DNA from: Atopsyche davidsoni | Lineage: Eukaryota > Arthropoda > Insecta > Trichoptera > Hydrobiosidae | Direction of reading: 5' to 3' | DNA length: 64,000 bases | Assembly (NCBI GenBank): GCA_022113835.1 | Contig: JAILWY010000009.1 | Coordinates: 5,493,501 to 5,557,500 of the forward strand | Part shown: piece after piece, positions 47,481 through 59,460 of the stretch | Layout of the letters: every line of letters begins with the position of its first letter | Position numbering within the stretch: position 1 is the stretch's first letter | Notes under the pieces: generated by a model | What the model saw: the letters and a program-made list of their open reading frames with translations, nothing else | What the model was told of the DNA's origin: nothing | The model's database searches: none | Program-made: the position numbers and the translations under genes

Positions 47481-48745
47481 ACATTTGAGTTACGTTACGC
47501 TCTGTTTGGTCACAATGATTTGGTATGAAATACATCTAAATACAGTTGACATTAGTAATAGTTGCTATAAAAATCTGCTTCCTCACATTGATTTGATATA
47601 AAATACCTTTTAAAAAAAAGTTACTATAAGATCGTGAATTTTTGTTAAAAACCACAAGGCTTCGTCTATTTCTACTTCAAATCGTGGAAAGCAACAATAA
47701 GGTATAAATCATAATAATTTCTCTTTTAGTATTTTTTTTAGGTTAATGATATATTTATAATAAATATACATCAACAAGATTTTCTACATAAAAATAATTT
47801 TTAAATGTGAGCAAGTATATTATCAAAGTATTTTTATTTTCTGTGGAGAATTCTTTTGTCTGGAAGGTCTAGTAATTCAACAAAGAAAAAAATCTACTTA
47901 AACCAACGAACGCAGGCTAAAAATTTCCTTCTTTTCTTTTGAAAATAAATTTAAAAATTCAAAGTGATTATAAGCGCTTTAGCTCCCCTAATGACTTAAT
48001 TTTAATGGGAATCGTTTTCAAATAAAAATACTCGTTTTGAAAGAAAATCAAGATTAAACCCGAACTGTGCAAGGAATTCTGCGGGAGCGAGGCGTCCTGT
48101 ATAAATGCAGGCCTATGGAAGCGAGGCACCCTGTACAGCTGGAGGGCCACGGAACCGAGACGCCTTGCATAGCCCAAGCCCTGAACAAACACTAGACTTA
48201 ATTCACAACAAACACGGGAGGAGATCTCTACAGAGGGATTGCCTGTCAATAGCAAAGGCGTTGGAAAATAACATTCAAACTGAAAAATACGTTTCAAATA
48301 TATCTTCTATTCGATTCTTTCTTCTGATAAAAATATTATTATCATAATAAAAAAAAACGTAAAAATTTCATATTTGAGTATTTGATTCATGTTCTTACTA
48401 TTGACAAATAATATTTTAAAAAAAATAGCACCACTAAATAATAATAATTTTAATCGATTTCAAGATACAAAGCAGAAAAACAATAATAAACAGATGACTC
48501 AAGTATTTTCTCAACGAAACGTACTTACACTTCGAGTGGGTAGCATCTGAACACAGAATATATGAACAGTTTAAACACTTATATTTAAAAGCAGTAGACA
48601 ACAAGTGAAATTGCATACAAAAACTTATTACATCACCATCAAGAAATACAAGTAACTTGTAAAATTTTAAAATAAAAAAATTATGTAAGGATTTTCTGTG
48701 TATTGCTTACAACTAGATGCATCGCAGTTGCACTTGCAGTTACAG
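47481..48745. other. AT-rich stretch, little visible
   Basis: A patch at 48060-48250 of balanced composition is open on both strands (47968-48297 minus, 48105-48347 plus) and shows an internal near-repeat (GAGGCGTCCTGTATAAATGC / GAGGCACCCTGTACAGCTGG). No gene was recognised. Confidence 0.35.
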
Positions 48746-48759
48746 TGCTACAGTGTTTC

Positions 48760-48824
48760 AATTGAATAGAGCTCTAGGGCTCGATATGCTTGGAGGTATA
48801 GGTTCGAATCCCATTTGTGTCGCG
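48760..48824 (+). repeat. tRNA-derived fragment or tRNA pseudogene
   Basis: GGTTCGAATCCC (48800-48811) is a perfect B-box/T-loop. Upstream GAGCTCTAGGGCTCGATATGC and GGAGGTAT resemble the D/anticodon and variable-arm part of a type II (Leu/Ser-like) tRNA. No matching 5' acceptor strand was found, so it is a fragment or SINE head, unrelated to family C. Confidence 0.4.
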
Positions 48825-49178
48825 AAATAATATTATATACAAACCTTAGAACTTATTTTATACATTTAAGACAAACAGAATCAACTTGAACAAATATGAA
48901 TTTTTGTGAATACTTTCACCTTTCAGAGTAGTATTCACAAACAAAAATATTCATAATCTCTTAGCCAATTGGCTATTCGTATCTGTATAGGTAAAAAAAA
49001 TATATATATAATAATCACAGGATAATTTAAAAAGTTTCTGTGAACGCTGAATACGTGTACTTTGGTCTTTAAATAATAAGCTTGAGAAAAGTAGAAAAGT
49101 CCAAATCGTAATACATTTATTTCATCAGACCGGAGCTGCCGGAAGGCGAGGCCCCTCGTGTGTTCGCAGCCCCGTCAG

Positions 49179-49350
49179 GCCCGGCTCGGGGGGCCAGGCT
49201 CGGGGGGCCCGACTGAGGGGGCCCGACTGAGGGGGGCCTGGCTCAGGGGGCCTGGCTCAGGGGGCCCGGCTCAGGGGGCCCGGCTCAGGGGGCCCGGCTC
49301 AGGGGGCCCGGCTCAGGGGGCCCGGCTCAGGGGGCCCGGCTCAGGGGGCA
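49179..49350. repeat. 14-bp GC-rich minisatellite, about 12 units
   Basis: Tandem CCCGGCTCAGGGGG units at exact 14-bp spacing from 49265 to 49349, preceded by diverged units (CCCGACTGAGGGGG, CCTGGCTCAGGGGG). It is extremely GC-rich in an AT-rich setting. The open frame across it is a by-product of the repeat. Confidence 0.96.
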
Positions 49351-50319
49351 CGGGTGTCGCGGGTCGCAAGGGGCGCTCTGCGACTTTGGCCGTTAATACT
49401 TCAAGTTGCTATCTGGGGAGTGACCAATTTGTCCTGCCAGAGTTTCAGGCCTTTCGTATGGTTCGCATAACATTATAATTTATTGTGTGTACTCCGTATT
49501 ACAGTGTACTAAAACAAATACTTCCTAGAACTTTGTATAAAGCCGCGTAATTAATGTAATATATGCGAAATATGGACTGTAATATATAATTATTCTTTCC
49601 GCTAATTGCGTGGAATAAAATTTGACCGCGCTGTAAAAAAGTTTGTTTTCACAGAGTGAAGCATTGAGTGCGTTTTTTATACACAGCTTAAAAGTTTTGA
49701 TTGCTTTTATTTTTGAAGTCTTTCGGTTATTATGCAAAATTTTCAAGGTTTGGCGATTCGGTCAAAAACGCCTACAAGACTTTTTGTTATGGAGTTTGAT
49801 AAACAATCTGCTTTCTGCCAGCTCATTGGCAAATATTACGTTATCACTTAATTACTGAGAATAAATAATACGTGTATTTATTACGAATCACGCCAGGCTT
49901 GAATCGCTCAAACAAAAACCTTATTAATATGACTGATATAATTTTATTTTTCTTAATGTCTAGAAAAACATTATTAGCAATACATAACTACACACAATGT
50001 AAGATGTTTGTATTATTTGGATAGACAACCGCTATTTTTTAGAATAAACTATACACATTTCAAACTGCTGTTATTTGCACAGTATGCACGTTATATACAA
50101 TAATATTTAATATACAATATATTGTGTTTCAAGTATAAATTTATACATGCCAAAAAAACATCAAAATGTATACTTTTATAAAAAAAATGATCAGAGGTTT
50201 TACAATTCGACGGTACATAATATAATGAATGTACAACAAAATAAACCTATGCACAGTTGTAATAACACAGTGAATACATTTTAAAATATAATTGAGTGAG
50301 ATAAAGCTAGAACCTCGCG
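49351..50319. other. AT-rich stretch, no supported feature
   Basis: No recognisable exon, RNA or repeat. Confidence 0.4.
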
Positions 50320-50660
50320 GTCAGGGGTAGCCACTGTTTACGATTTAAAGTTAAATTAAATTCTAAAAATGTGATTGTGTGCGTGGGCGGGGGCGAGTCG
50401 GGGGCGGGGGCGGGGGCGGAGGGTGAGACTCGAGCCGTTTCCGGTTCGAGCCGAGTGCATACATATTTGAGCGAGCTCATTTGCCTCGGCGGTTTATGAA
50501 GGATCACCGCCCTGGTTATGTGCATTACAGGGATGATTAATGTTGGGGCGAGGAGCCCACCTGGCCGCGCTTACGCGCCGCCTTTTTCAGGAGAACCCTG
50601 AACGACACGGGACTCATTGCAAACACCGACTAGCACGGTCGACTTTCCCGGCGATAAAAT
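50320..50660. promoter_or_regulatory. GC-rich island with G-tracts and E-box
   Basis: Contains the quadruplex-prone tract 50384-50425, CACCTG near 50560, and a GGATGATTAATG homeodomain/Pbx-like word near 50530-50541. There is an acceptor-like CCGCCTTTTTCAG|GAG on the plus strand near 50591 but no coding exon after it. Enhancer or promoter function is possible. Confidence 0.32.
50384..50425 (+). repeat. G-quadruplex-prone tract
   Basis: Runs of GGGGG separated by single C residues (GGGGGCGGGGGCGGGGGCGG) preceded by further G-runs, matching the G3+N1-7 rule on the plus strand. Confidence 0.82.
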
Positions 50661-50884
50661 GCTTGACAAATTCATAACGACATTCAAATAACCAAATAAA
50701 AGACATCAGACGCTGTGGGAAGTCAAAATGTTAATAATCAATTTTAATACATCGGTGAAAGAACGCCCATGAAAGCGTGCGTTTGACTGATTATTGATTA
50801 TATTCCTCAGCGTTACCAGCGTGAATTCATATAAAATAAAAATTATATTTAAAAAAAATTATTATTGAAATTAGTACATATTTA

Positions 50885-51000
50885 TTCAAGAGCCTTTCTT
50901 CAAAAGAGATTAGTAACCATCTCACTGAACATGTGTTTGTTCTAAGCCAGTCTCATTGACTCGTCTGTACTGGCAAAAATTTCGAATCCACGTTATAAAT
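50885..51000 (-). repeat. dispersed repeat family B, copy 4
   Basis: On the minus strand it has diverged forms of the family words (CTTTCTTCAAAAGAG, ACCATCTCACTGAACATG and CTAAGCCAGTCTCATTGACT as seen on plus). It ends in AATCCACGTTATAA, matching the CATCCACGTTAG end of copy 2. Confidence 0.6.
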
Positions 51001-53759
51001 ACACCTCAATGTTAACTTACTTTATACATCATTGGTATTTATACAATTTAATATCTATTTTTTGTTGTATCGATAGTGCACATGTAACGCAGGCATCAAT
51101 TTGGTAAAAGCCATCAAAACATTCATGTCAAATTTATTCCATCGCATCAAAATTCATGAAGCGTCCGAGTTATTAAGAAAAATTCATCATGGCGACACTA
51201 TCGCGACTACTTCGGACTGCTGCACGAGGAAGTGAGATCTCGGGGGCTCTGATTCCGTCACCTGAATTATGTACGAAGACCCGTGCCATTCACAGCTGAA
51301 ATGGATATTGTTCTAGGCTGAATAGCTTATTTGACACCGGTCTGGAACCTCATAGAACTCCATCCATCGGACAGGGTGGATAAAATTTACGGATCCATTA
51401 TGCATTCAGATGTGCCAAACGCGGCATATTATCCGAGAGCCGGGTCTTTCTAATCAAACAGCCAGCAAATCCTGTAATTAATAAGAAAACATTGAAGGTG
51501 AGTTCCCATACTTTATTAAAATCAATAGAATTTTTTTTATGGTGAGTTGTAGAATAATATTTTTTTATCAGTAAAAAAGCTTTCGTCAAAAAGGATTCCA
51601 TGAAATTTCTTCATATATTATTTAATTTAATAACTTCCAATACCCGATTTTTCTTAGACCTTGAAATAGAATTGTAAGGTAGTTTACTTCATTTCTTTAT
51701 AAATATCTTTTAAATAAGCAAATTATATTAACTGTTGTTTTATAAAAATTTATCTCATTTATAACAAAAATGGTAATTCATTTTGTAATTATTTTGAAAT
51801 AACTATTAAAAAATTTCTACATCAACAAATACACAAATGAATGTTAATGATTTAAAATCTACAATCCTGTTGAATATTTTTTAAATAAGAAACATTTTAC
51901 TTGAACAAAATAATCCAAAGAAAATAACAAAAAAAGCAACGTATTTCTACTGCCATTTTTAGATAATGACTGCTTTTATATTCTCTTTTTTTCTTCATAA
52001 TCTGAATTCATTGTGCTTTTATTACGTAAAGCGGCATTTTTAATTATTTTCTGTCCCTCCGAATTTCAATTATTCGCCAAAAATTCCTCACTTTCCTACA
52101 AACATGCAAATTAATTAAAATAATCAATATCTAGACAACGCTGGAATTATTTTCATCAGCCCGTGCAAATTTCCATAAACACGTCTGTCCTGTTTCACAT
52201 CTCTTCAAATACGCATGAATTTATATTCAATGAAGCAAATGTCTCGTAACAACCCAAGAACAGAATGGAAAAATAACACATGGAACATGGGAATCAGAAA
52301 TTAATACAATGGATTATTTTGATCCAGTCCAAGTGGAGTGATTTTCAACTATTTATTAATATAATTTAATACAGCATTTCGACAAAAACTGTCTCTAGTA
52401 CTGATTATCAAAGTCAAAAGACGTAAAAACTAATGAAACAAGATGTTTACTAAAATTAGTTTTTCAACCTTTTCTGAATAAATAACTAAAATAAATGAAT
52501 ACCTATACATTCAATTAGAATTTGTCTAAAATTTTATCAATCACCGCTTAAAAAATTCATAAAAGCGTTTTATTTTGCTTCCTCAATACTAAATTTAATT
52601 TAAAAGACAAAAAATATTGTCAGTGCGTTTATATTTTTCCCAACTACTATTTTCAATACACCAATACAATAATTTCTCTCGTAATTAAATAATCTGATTA
52701 TCAGCAAGAACTAGAAGTTTTTTTTTCATGCTTGACTTAATTTTTATTTGGCTCAATAACGTTAATATTTTAATGATCATCACCCACAAATTTTAATAAA
52801 AGCAAATTCTAGTAACAAGCTTTTTTTATAAAATTGACGCCATTTCAATTATTTTTATTACTACGCAGAAATTTATCAAATAGCTCTATGGTGTTCCTAA
52901 TGACGTATTTCCGACTATCCGTCTTACGCAGAGAGCCTTTCTCTGTAAACGCCGTGGAAGAATCGAATATTAGTTCCCTCACATAACAGAGAACCGGGCT
53001 TGTAATCGAATCTGGGATATTACGACCTCTAGGAGCGAAATGCCAACCAACCAGTCGTAAAGATATTATTGACAATCAATATTAACTATTATCTTATAAT
53101 TCGAAACCCTCCGTCCCAATAATATTAGCCAGAATATTACGATAATGGTGGAACCTCTCCGCTGCTCGGGGCTCTAGTACAAGTTAATATTCGATAAAAT
53201 CAACCGAGTAACTCCAGCGTCTACAGGAGTTATTACAACAACAGCCTTGTGCTTTCAAGACAAACTCAATAATATTATTATATTATTGTGCCTATTTTAT
53301 GTTCAGAAATAATTAATAGGAGTCAGCTATTTAAGGCTGTACTTTCTAATTATCTATCATTAACTCAAGTGGAACTGAGACCTTTAATTTAAGACCAATT
53401 GAGAATAATAACTATTCGCTAGATCAAACATTTACATTCGCTACATTTAATATCATACAATAGGCAGGTATCAAACCACACTAATATTATAATATATTTC
53501 TTCAAATAATCACACTTTTCTGCAGTGTTCAAGAAAAACGCTTCTTGTTTTGAATTATTTACATATAAACTTTACATCTCACGATTTAAAAATAATTTGT
53601 AGAAAAAAATTGTATACTTGATAACATAAATTTGTTATACACATTACTACAAAAAAAATTTGCCGATGTATTTTTTAATAAAAACCACTAAAAAATATAT
53701 CTGGCAACGTTGCTAAAAAAAATTATATAAAGGCTGAAAAAGATAATTCCCGAATTGAG
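51001..53759. other. AT-rich stretch, no supported feature
   Basis: Mixed patches at 51180-51440 and 52900-53060 carry short open frames without recognisable domains. No repeat or exon was supported. Confidence 0.4.
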
Positions 53760-53960
53760 AAACCTCTTTTTCAGGTCCAGCTGCCTTTGGCAACATTTCA
53801 CCGGCGCACTTATCCTGCGCTTACGCGCGGCCATAAAACCTGCGATCCGGCAGCAAAAGATAACAGAGACTCAAAATAACACAGCGTGAAATAGAAAACG
53901 CAAAATGGACGTTACCTGCGAGAAAAGCAGACAAGCGCGATACATTCAATGCCAAATTCC
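53760..53960. promoter_or_regulatory. GC-rich island next to a second ratchet-like site
   Basis: Contains CAGCTG and TTATCC/AGATAA (GATA-type) words and GGCCATAAAAC. On the minus strand, TCTGCTTTTCTCGCAG|GTAACG (junction 53916/53915) has the acceptor-donor fusion of a recursive splice site, but the donor half lacks G at +5. Confidence 0.35.
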
Positions 53961-54799
53961 GGGAAGTAGATGATTACTAGTGAGTGACTGTCTTACTATA
54001 GGTTTTCAAATAATGTGTAAATATCAAAAAAAATACTATCAAAACATACAGACCTTGTGTCCCGAGTACCCAATATTTATTGCAAGGGACTAAGCTAGAA
54101 CTATCCTCAATCATAAAAACAACTAGTATTTTGTTCCGAGAAAACGAGTCTAGATTTTAAAATACTATACAAGTATGCAATAAAAGAAAAATCTTCATAG
54201 GCGATTATTTTACCGATAAAGAAACAAAACAAATAGAAATCTAAACCCCCGCCAAAAACGAATACACAAAAACATTTTCGCTAGCTCGAAGTAACTTTCA
54301 GCCGAAGCCGGCGGAAAAAAAAAACTGTAAAGGTGTTTTATTTTACAGGAATTGAATTTCGCACGGTTTGCACGGACTGCCGGAAAACTGGAGCTTATAA
54401 GGGTGCGGACTCTAAATCTCCGGACAGCGACAAAGCCTGAGGACCGAATTCACGATATTTACAAAGATACGCCTTAATTTTATGCAGATTAGCTGTGAGA
54501 GAGACTATTGTCTTCAAGTAGCGCAATTGTAAACAGCTCTGTGCTGCTGAGCGGCGTTATGACCCAGTTCCCAGGGTAGATAACTTTGCGAAGCTCAAAA
54601 AGTCTCCCTTATCATTTATTCAAAACAAGGCAAGGCGGGAAAAAAATTGCATGATCAAAAGTTTGCGCAAAAAAAAATAACACATAAAACCCCTGAAACA
54701 ATCAGACCTCACTCCAACAGTCGACACCGCTTTTCCAAAATAAATTATTAACGCTGCGTAAAGAAGTGCATATAAAATAGAATGGATTTCGTAAAGGGC

Positions 54800-55090
54800 A
54801 TGTCTATTTTGTGTTTGCTTCGATTTCAGGAATAAGCACCTCCACGTCGCGCAATTCCCTGCCCGTGGGTTCCCTTGACGTACCGGCTTCTTTATCGGAG
54901 CACCCTTTCGCTTTTCCTTTGTATGCGAGCTTAAACGGCTCGGGACAAGTGCATTTTATGCCGTTCTGTATGTGCGACTCTACAATGGAAGGTTTCCCTT
55001 TTGTTTTGCTTTATTTATGTGTACCTGCAGGGGCCGCTGGCTTCAAAATAATATTAAAAAAGTTTTCTCGGTGTGAATTATCACCACGCA
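54800..55090. promoter_or_regulatory. island of mixed composition with a long open frame
   Basis: On the plus strand a frame from 54811 to 55197 is open for 128 codons. It lacks an ATG at its start, follows an acceptor-like GCTTCGATTTCAG, and has no recognisable domain. The block is GC-elevated only to about 55090. I favour a non-coding regulatory block, but an unknown exon cannot be excluded. Confidence 0.25.
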
Positions 55091-56689
55091 GTAAAGGCTC
55101 GTTTATCGCGTGTATACGAAAATTTAAGATGAGAAATAAAAACTTTTTTTACTTCGTCAAAATACGGAAAAATAAGTCAAATATTCAATACATTTAAACG
55201 TAAGAATAAAGGTAATATTCAAAATTAATATCTACTAACACAGATTTGTATTAGTCAAACCATTGAACTCTCTTGCTTGTTTGGTTGGGGAGTAAAACGT
55301 TTGACTCTTGTTGATCGGGGATTTTTTTTTCAACCCCCATCCCGACAGTTAAATCTCTAGCTAAAAATATTCAGTTCCGTTGTTCTACTGTCGAAGAAAA
55401 TTTTTACAATAATACCCATTATTCATTTTTTTTATAAAACCCAAATTTGAAAACCAACTGAAAAAATATATTTGAAACTGAGGTCATTCTGTATAAAATA
55501 AAAGTTAAACAATGAGCCAATTACAACATTTAACTGAATGTCGACATGCATAGCTAATGATGAGGTAACATCCCACAAATTTAAATCGCATAACAAACGT
55601 GTTAAAATATTATAAAGCGATGATTTGTGCAGGGGCGACACGTGACGTAATATGAAAATAATAAATATAATGAAAACGTTAAAAAACCTGAGCCATGCAA
55701 TTAATAAATAGTTAATGAATTGGATTATTTTAAATATTTGTAATCCGTGCAGTCCGAAATGTCAAACTGCAATTCAATTGTCATATGTGTCGATTTAAAT
55801 ATTTTACTAACAAATTTTTAATCATAGTCGAATCAGTATTAAGGTTATTCAACTCTCCATATCATGAAAAGTATACAATAATTGATTTACCCGATCTCAG
55901 CATGTTTTGAAGATAATTTTTATTTTGATCTACACTCACATTTATTGCTTAACGTTTATCGATAATATACTCTTAAAACATTGTCTTCGCCATGTCTTTA
56001 AGCGCGTAGGAGCCAACAATTGTGTTTGCGTGGGACATGTTTTCGTTTAATTTCAAAGCGGTTTCGGATTGTATTTTTTTAAAATTGCATTAATAAAATT
56101 GTACAAAAAAACATTACGAAATACTATGCAACCAATAGTACCAGACTAAAAAGATAAATGATAAAAAAAATACCATTCGCTAAGAATAATAAAAACGATT
56201 TTATAAAAGAGTTTGATAAATGAGTTCGCTTTGGACAGGCACTAATCTTCAATTAAACTTGGATTAATCTTTTTAATAAGCTGAAAACTTCGTATTTTTC
56301 CGCTCTTGCCTGTCTGAAATTCGTAACGACTTCCTAAGTGTATTTCCATTTTCATACAATCGAAATTTTTACAGTTGGCAGTTTCACTGGCTCGGTTTAA
56401 ACGGCAGACCTACGGTCGCAAAAGAAAATTGGACAATTCTCTAAAAGTAAAAAAAAAACCATTGAAATTACTTTAGAAGAGGAATGCTTTTCTTACTAAA
56501 TTTTATAATAACTTATGTCACTTAGCAAAAAATAAAAGGAAAATTATTAATACTATACAATATATATATAAGAGTAGTTTTATATAATAGTAAAATTATT
56601 TTTCCAGCGTTTTTGTTGTTTTCCGCCCGCCACTGGGAGGCAGGTAATACAAATAGCCCATTCGTAAGTTTTTACTACAATTTCCTTAT
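55091..56689. other. AT-rich stretch, no supported feature
   Basis: No recognisable exon, RNA or repeat. Confidence 0.4.
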
Positions 56690-57015
56690 ATCCTAAGTGA
56701 GGCACTTCCGCGTCCAGATAGCGCCTATAACTATTCAAATGGGATAATTCAGTCAGAGTCTCGGCGGGGGTTGGGCCATTTACGGAGGGTTCACTTTTTC
56801 TGTCGCAGCACTGTTACCTTTTCCATCGCCAAAGTATTATACGTCCGCAGTGCATGGCGCGGGGACGAGGCGAAAAACCCACGAAACAAGATGCGAGCAA
56901 TCACAATAATGTCGTCATAAATCCGCCAGACTTGGAGCAGTCCGTAACGATGATGATCATGAGCGTCGAGCCTGGCTTCTGCCCCGAAAAAACCCGGAAC
57001 CCGAGGGGATAGCGC
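56690..57015. promoter_or_regulatory. GC-rich island
   Basis: About 320 bp with CpG-containing words (CGCAGTGCATGGCGCGGGG, GGGGATAGCGCAATAAAGCC) and GTCGTCATAAATCC. No open frame is of interest. Regulatory function is inferred from composition only. Confidence 0.28.
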
Positions 57016-57154
57016 AATAAAGCCCGTTTCACATTTTCAAGACTGTGATCTCGTAAAATATATTTTTTTTAAATGAAATTAATACGTATGATTTGTTATT
57101 AATAATATTAACTTAAACAATCACGCCATCTAGAGTTTTGAAAAACACTTGAGT

Positions 57155-57455
57155 TTGAATTCAAGCGAAATTTTCCCTGATATTTTTACGTTGATAAAAG
57201 TGAGGAGAAAGCTATGTGAAAGTGTCTCTGATATTTTTGCGTTGGTAAAAGTGAGGAGAGAGCTATGTGAAAGTCTATCTGATATTTTTGCGGTAGAACA
57301 AGTGAGGAGAAAGCTATGGGAAAGTGTCTCTGATATTTTTGCGTTAGTAAAAGTAAGGAGAGAGCTATTTGAAAGTCTATCTGATATTTTTGCGTTAGTA
57401 AACGTGAGAAGAGAGCTATTTGAAAGTGTCCCTGATATTTTTGCGATAAGACGAT
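57155..57455 (+). repeat. 51-bp minisatellite, five to six units, open in both directions
   Basis: CTGATATTTTTGC recurs at 57177, 57228, 57279, 57330, 57381 and 57432, a constant 51-bp period, with a degenerate unit in front. Units alternate between two types (GTGTCTCTG and GTCTATCTG junctions), giving a 102-bp higher-order period over the first four units. As 51 is a multiple of 3, a frame of 17-residue repeats (SDIFALVKVRRELCES-like) stays open on plus (57149-57457) and another on minus (57186-57482). Whether either is translated is unknown. Confidence 0.95.
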
Positions 57456-57689
57456 AATTAAAATTAAATATTGTTGGTGCATTAAAATTTAAAAAACATA
57501 GCGTGGACCCTAACTGATGTTTTTTTTAAATCCTTACCTGTTGTTTGCAGTTTTTAGCTATAGATGTAAATTTTAAAGTTTTTATTTAAAATAATAATTC
57601 GTTGCATTTTTGCCCAAATTTGACCCAATTACCAGAATTTTTATGCTATTATTTACTACTTATTACTTTACATAAAATGTTAACAATAA

Positions 57690-57855
57690 TTTTTATATTT
57701 TATAATTATATTTTTAGAATTAAATATTTATTGTAAAATGTATGTATTATTGACTATGTCCAACTATAAATATATTTTGAAAAAATATATGGTGCCCGCC
57801 ACCCAACCTGCATTCTTGAATATACTCTTGAGTGCAAAAAGGTTGGGGACCCTAG
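57690..57855 (-). mobile_element. probable hAT terminal fragment
   Basis: Read on the minus strand the end is CTAGGGTCCCCAACCTTTTT, the widespread hAT-Charlie-type terminus (CAGnGGTCCCCAACCTTTTT), followed by GGTTGGGTGGCGGGCACC. The opposite end and an 8-bp duplication were not found. Confidence 0.5.
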
Positions 57856-59259
57856 GCATGAGCATTTTGTTAAAAATTCAATGTTTTTCTATAACTTAAC
57901 CCATTCATTGGAAACTTGTTAAATACACTCCAACAATTTTTCTCTTTATATACTTTCTGTTAGATTTTTTTCCATGAGTGTATTTTAATAACTCCTGTAA
58001 AAAAAATCACTTCGTATGCCTGTCGACCCTGTGCCCCAGTCAACTCATGGCATAAAGAAGATAATTCGTCTTGTATAGTTGAATTCACTAAAGCGTCTTT
58101 CCAATAGCATATTAACTGTCACCAAAACACAACGAATAGGCTTTTATGTGAGTATCGGGTCTATGACGTCTTCAGCAAAACGCCAGTTGTACGATAGCAC
58201 AAAATTTATAGAATCGCTTAAGTAAACACGTGTCACTTAAAACCTAAGTACTTTGGTTAATGATTCAAGCTGTTATACGCTGTAATAATAATTTTAATGT
58301 GTGAGATATTACTAGTTAATATGAGAGCACTACTAATTCAATAAGATGTAGATGTGCCCATTTATTTTAATGAATTTGTAATGGAAGCATTTTCGCTAGG
58401 AGTATGTGGGGTGCGTAGCTCTGCATTGGCATAATTATCATAATTTCATAGATGCGTTGAATAGCTCTTAAGGTATAAGTAAATATTAAATACAATGATT
58501 CAAGGGAATTGCTTTTGTTCGTATTATTTGTTTCGATTTAATTTTTACATTTGATGTTTTGTATACTTCAGACAGCCAGCATACATAGCATTCATTTTCT
58601 TATGGATATTTTATTACTTGTCTAAAATCTGAAACTTAATTTAACAAAAAAAAAAACCGGGAGAAGCTCGCAGTTGTAATTTAACTAAAGATAGAATAGA
58701 AACCAAAACACCAATATATTATTTTTATTGTGAAATAATATTTCAAGTTTACCTAATATTTCATAATACATATTTCTATCATTCTACTAATATTTGTATT
58801 AAATTAATATTATTTCAAGTATACAAGAGAGTAAATGCCGGTCATGTATCAAGCCGGAACAACCGGATGCCTTCATGTGCTTTTATGGTAGATACATAAA
58901 TATGTAGCTTTAAATAAATGCTGTAAAATTATAAGATTGTGTTATGATATTCAATATAATGAAACTAAAAAAAAACATAACCACATGTATTTGTTTTCAA
59001 TTTCTACAAGATGAAAAGTACGAATATGGATATTTTAAATATATTTTTAGGAAAAGTAAATATGATAATGCTGTTATTGTAGGGCAATCTTGAAAGTACG
59101 CTGTTTTATTTATATAATCTACTAATCGTAAAAATATTGTCATGATAGGAAATCAATTTTTGGCAGATATTTCGCGAGATCAATTTATAGAAATATTATA
59201 GGACGTATTCTAAAAAATATTAGAAAGGCTATTGGTACTCATTGAACAACAAAAAAGGA
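57856..59259. other. AT-rich stretch, no supported feature
   Basis: No recognisable exon, RNA or repeat. Confidence 0.4.
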
Positions 59260-59460
59260 AATAATGAAAAGAGGACAAACAATAATAGGAAGTCGCTTCC
59301 CCAGGGAAGCACTCGTCTGTATGATGAGGCATTCTCTTCTTCAGTTTCTTTGGAAGGAAGTTTTAAGGACGTATCTTCAGCAAGAAGTTTGCTCGTTATC
59401 AGCACGAATACTGAAGAGTACGGACTCACGCAGGCCGTTTATCAAAAGCATTTAAAAAAT
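59260..59460. other. short block open in several frames, unassigned
   Basis: Balanced composition, with open frames on plus (59242-59463, 59264-59455) and minus (59229-59429). The translations are serine-rich and not recognised. It could be a fragment of an unknown repeat or a regulatory block. Confidence 0.25.

Noticed and set aside
49158..49478. 106-codon frame across the 14-bp minisatellite
   Set aside because: It is open only because the repeat unit lacks stops; glycine/proline/arginine-rich translation of a tandem repeat.
54811..55197. 128-codon plus-strand open frame as a gene
   Set aside because: It starts at GTG, has no recognisable domain, its last third is AT-rich low complexity, and there is no promoter or polyadenylation context. 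An acceptor-like tract at its start is noted, but not enough.
57531..57545. Perfect minus-strand donor CAACAG|GTAAGG
   Set aside because: The upstream sequence (ACTGCAAACAA) has no pyrimidine tract, so it is not a ratchet point, and no coding or UTR exon could be recognised ending there. A 5' UTR exon is possible but unsupported.
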